Shown here: positions 20,293 to 20,634 of the stretch, piece by piece | Layout: the number at the start of each line of letters is the position of its first letter | How positions within the stretch are numbered: the stretch's first letter is position 1 | DNA from: Planctomycetota bacterium | GTDB taxonomy: Bacteria > Planctomycetota > Brocadiia > Brocadiales > Brocadiaceae | Direction of reading: 5' to 3' | Length of the DNA stretch: 20,634 nucleotides | NCBI GenBank assembly: GCA_023261465.1 | Contig: JAHFOW010000032.1 | Location: forward strand, 1 to 20,634 | The notes under the pieces: generated by a model | The model's database searches: none | What the model was told of the DNA's origin: nothing | What the model saw: the letters and a program-made list of their open reading frames with translations, nothing else | Program-made: the position numbers and the translations under genes

Positions 20293-20547
20293 ACAGCCCT
20301 AACAGGGCTGTGATAAGATAGCCCTGGGCAACGCCCTGGGAAAAAGAGATAGGATAGAATTAAACCCTGAAAGGGTTATATAATAAGGAATTTGGTTTCT
20401 CAATATAGTGTAGACGAGGTTGTTTGCTAACGATTGGCACATTGTTTTCCATCCGTTGTTATTACGCTCTTTCAGAGCTTAAAAATATTATTGTACTTTT
20501 ACCCAGGGCGCTACCCCTGGGCTTCCTTATGCAAGCCCTTTGGGCTT
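20293..20547. repeat. Head-to-head pair of triple-hairpin repeat elements
   Basis: Left element (plus orientation): ACAGCCCT-AAC-AGGGCTGT (20293-20311), GCCCTGGGCAACGCCCTGGG (20321-20340), AACCCT-GAA-AGGGTT (20363-20377). Right element read on the minus strand: AAGCCC-AAA-GGGCTT (20547-20533), CCCAGGG/CCCTGGG with a 6-base loop (20521-20502), GCTCT-GAA-AGAGC (20478-20466). Order, spacing (9 and 22 bases against 11 and 23) and the final GAA loop agree, so they are two diverged copies of one element in inverted orientation about 88 bases apart. Confidence 0.7.
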
Positions 20548-20595
20548 TTACCCAAAATTGAAACAACTTCCCTTAATTCAATGACATTGCCTTTT

Positions 20596-20634
20596 GAAGG
20601 AGGGGATAAAAGGGGAGGCAAAAAACTTACAAAA
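20596..20634. repeat. Dispersed intergenic repeat, partial inverted copy 3, at the window edge
   Basis: Read on the minus strand, TTTTGTAAGTTTTTTGCCTC followed by a CCCCTTTTATCCCCTCC stretch matches the middle part of copies 1 and 2. It continues out of the window. Confidence 0.55.

Noticed and set aside
1..20634. tRNA, rRNA, CRISPR array, complete insertion sequence or prophage genes
   Set aside because: None was found on reading both strands; repeats present are short palindromic or dispersed elements without regular spacers or transposase genes.

Overview
The window looks like chromosome from an anammox-type planctomycete (Brocadia/Kuenenia-like). This is an inference from gene content and from the low-to-moderate GC, AT-rich spacers and abundant short palindromic repeats; no rRNA or other taxonomic marker is present. 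The window starts with a dcw (division and cell wall) cluster on the minus strand. No tRNA, rRNA, CRISPR array or intact insertion sequence was seen.

Layout. (1) 1-3180, minus: mraZ-rsmH-ftsL-ftsI, led by a promoter with three GTGG boxes at exact 10-bp spacing (a MraZ autoregulatory site); ftsI runs off the left edge. (2) 3350-6380, plus: queA (queuosine synthesis) and a compact B12-dependent ribonucleotide reductase, nrdJ. (3) 6443-7775, minus: a small clan AA aspartic protease, a YqeY/GatB-like protein and a two-helix zinc-ribbon protein. A 63-residue CPKC thioredoxin-fold protein lies on the plus strand at 7964. (4) 8158-11498, minus: an Rrf2-family Fe-S type regulator followed by a lipoprotein / ATPase / permease importer of the SsuABC-TauABC class. 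A 13-bp motif occurs in front of both the regulator and the importer. (5) 11573-13228, minus: a divergent ATP-type PEP carboxykinase. (6) 13575-18233, minus: three surface-glycan genes, namely a PglF/EpsC-like UDP-sugar 4,6-dehydratase, a PglE/EpsN-like PLP aminotransferase and a PglC/EpsL-like phosphoglycosyl transferase. Together they can make and load a diamino- or amino-deoxy sugar onto a lipid carrier; the acetyltransferase that usually completes the set is absent. The dehydratase has a consensus-like CRP/FNR palindrome at -41.5 from a putative start site and a long structured leader. (7) 18234-20634: a decayed accessory tail with an intact VapBC-type toxin-antitoxin pair, an AbrB antitoxin with a truncated PIN toxin, a DUF2283 remnant, and several repeat families, including a head-to-head pair of triple-hairpin elements.

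No wholly new multi-gene system was found. The most interesting signals are regulatory (the CRP-like site and leader of the dehydratase, the shared Rrf2 motif, the strand-specific hairpin between ftsL and ftsI), the cysteine-rich tail of the importer ATPase, and the repeat architecture and gene fossils at the right end.
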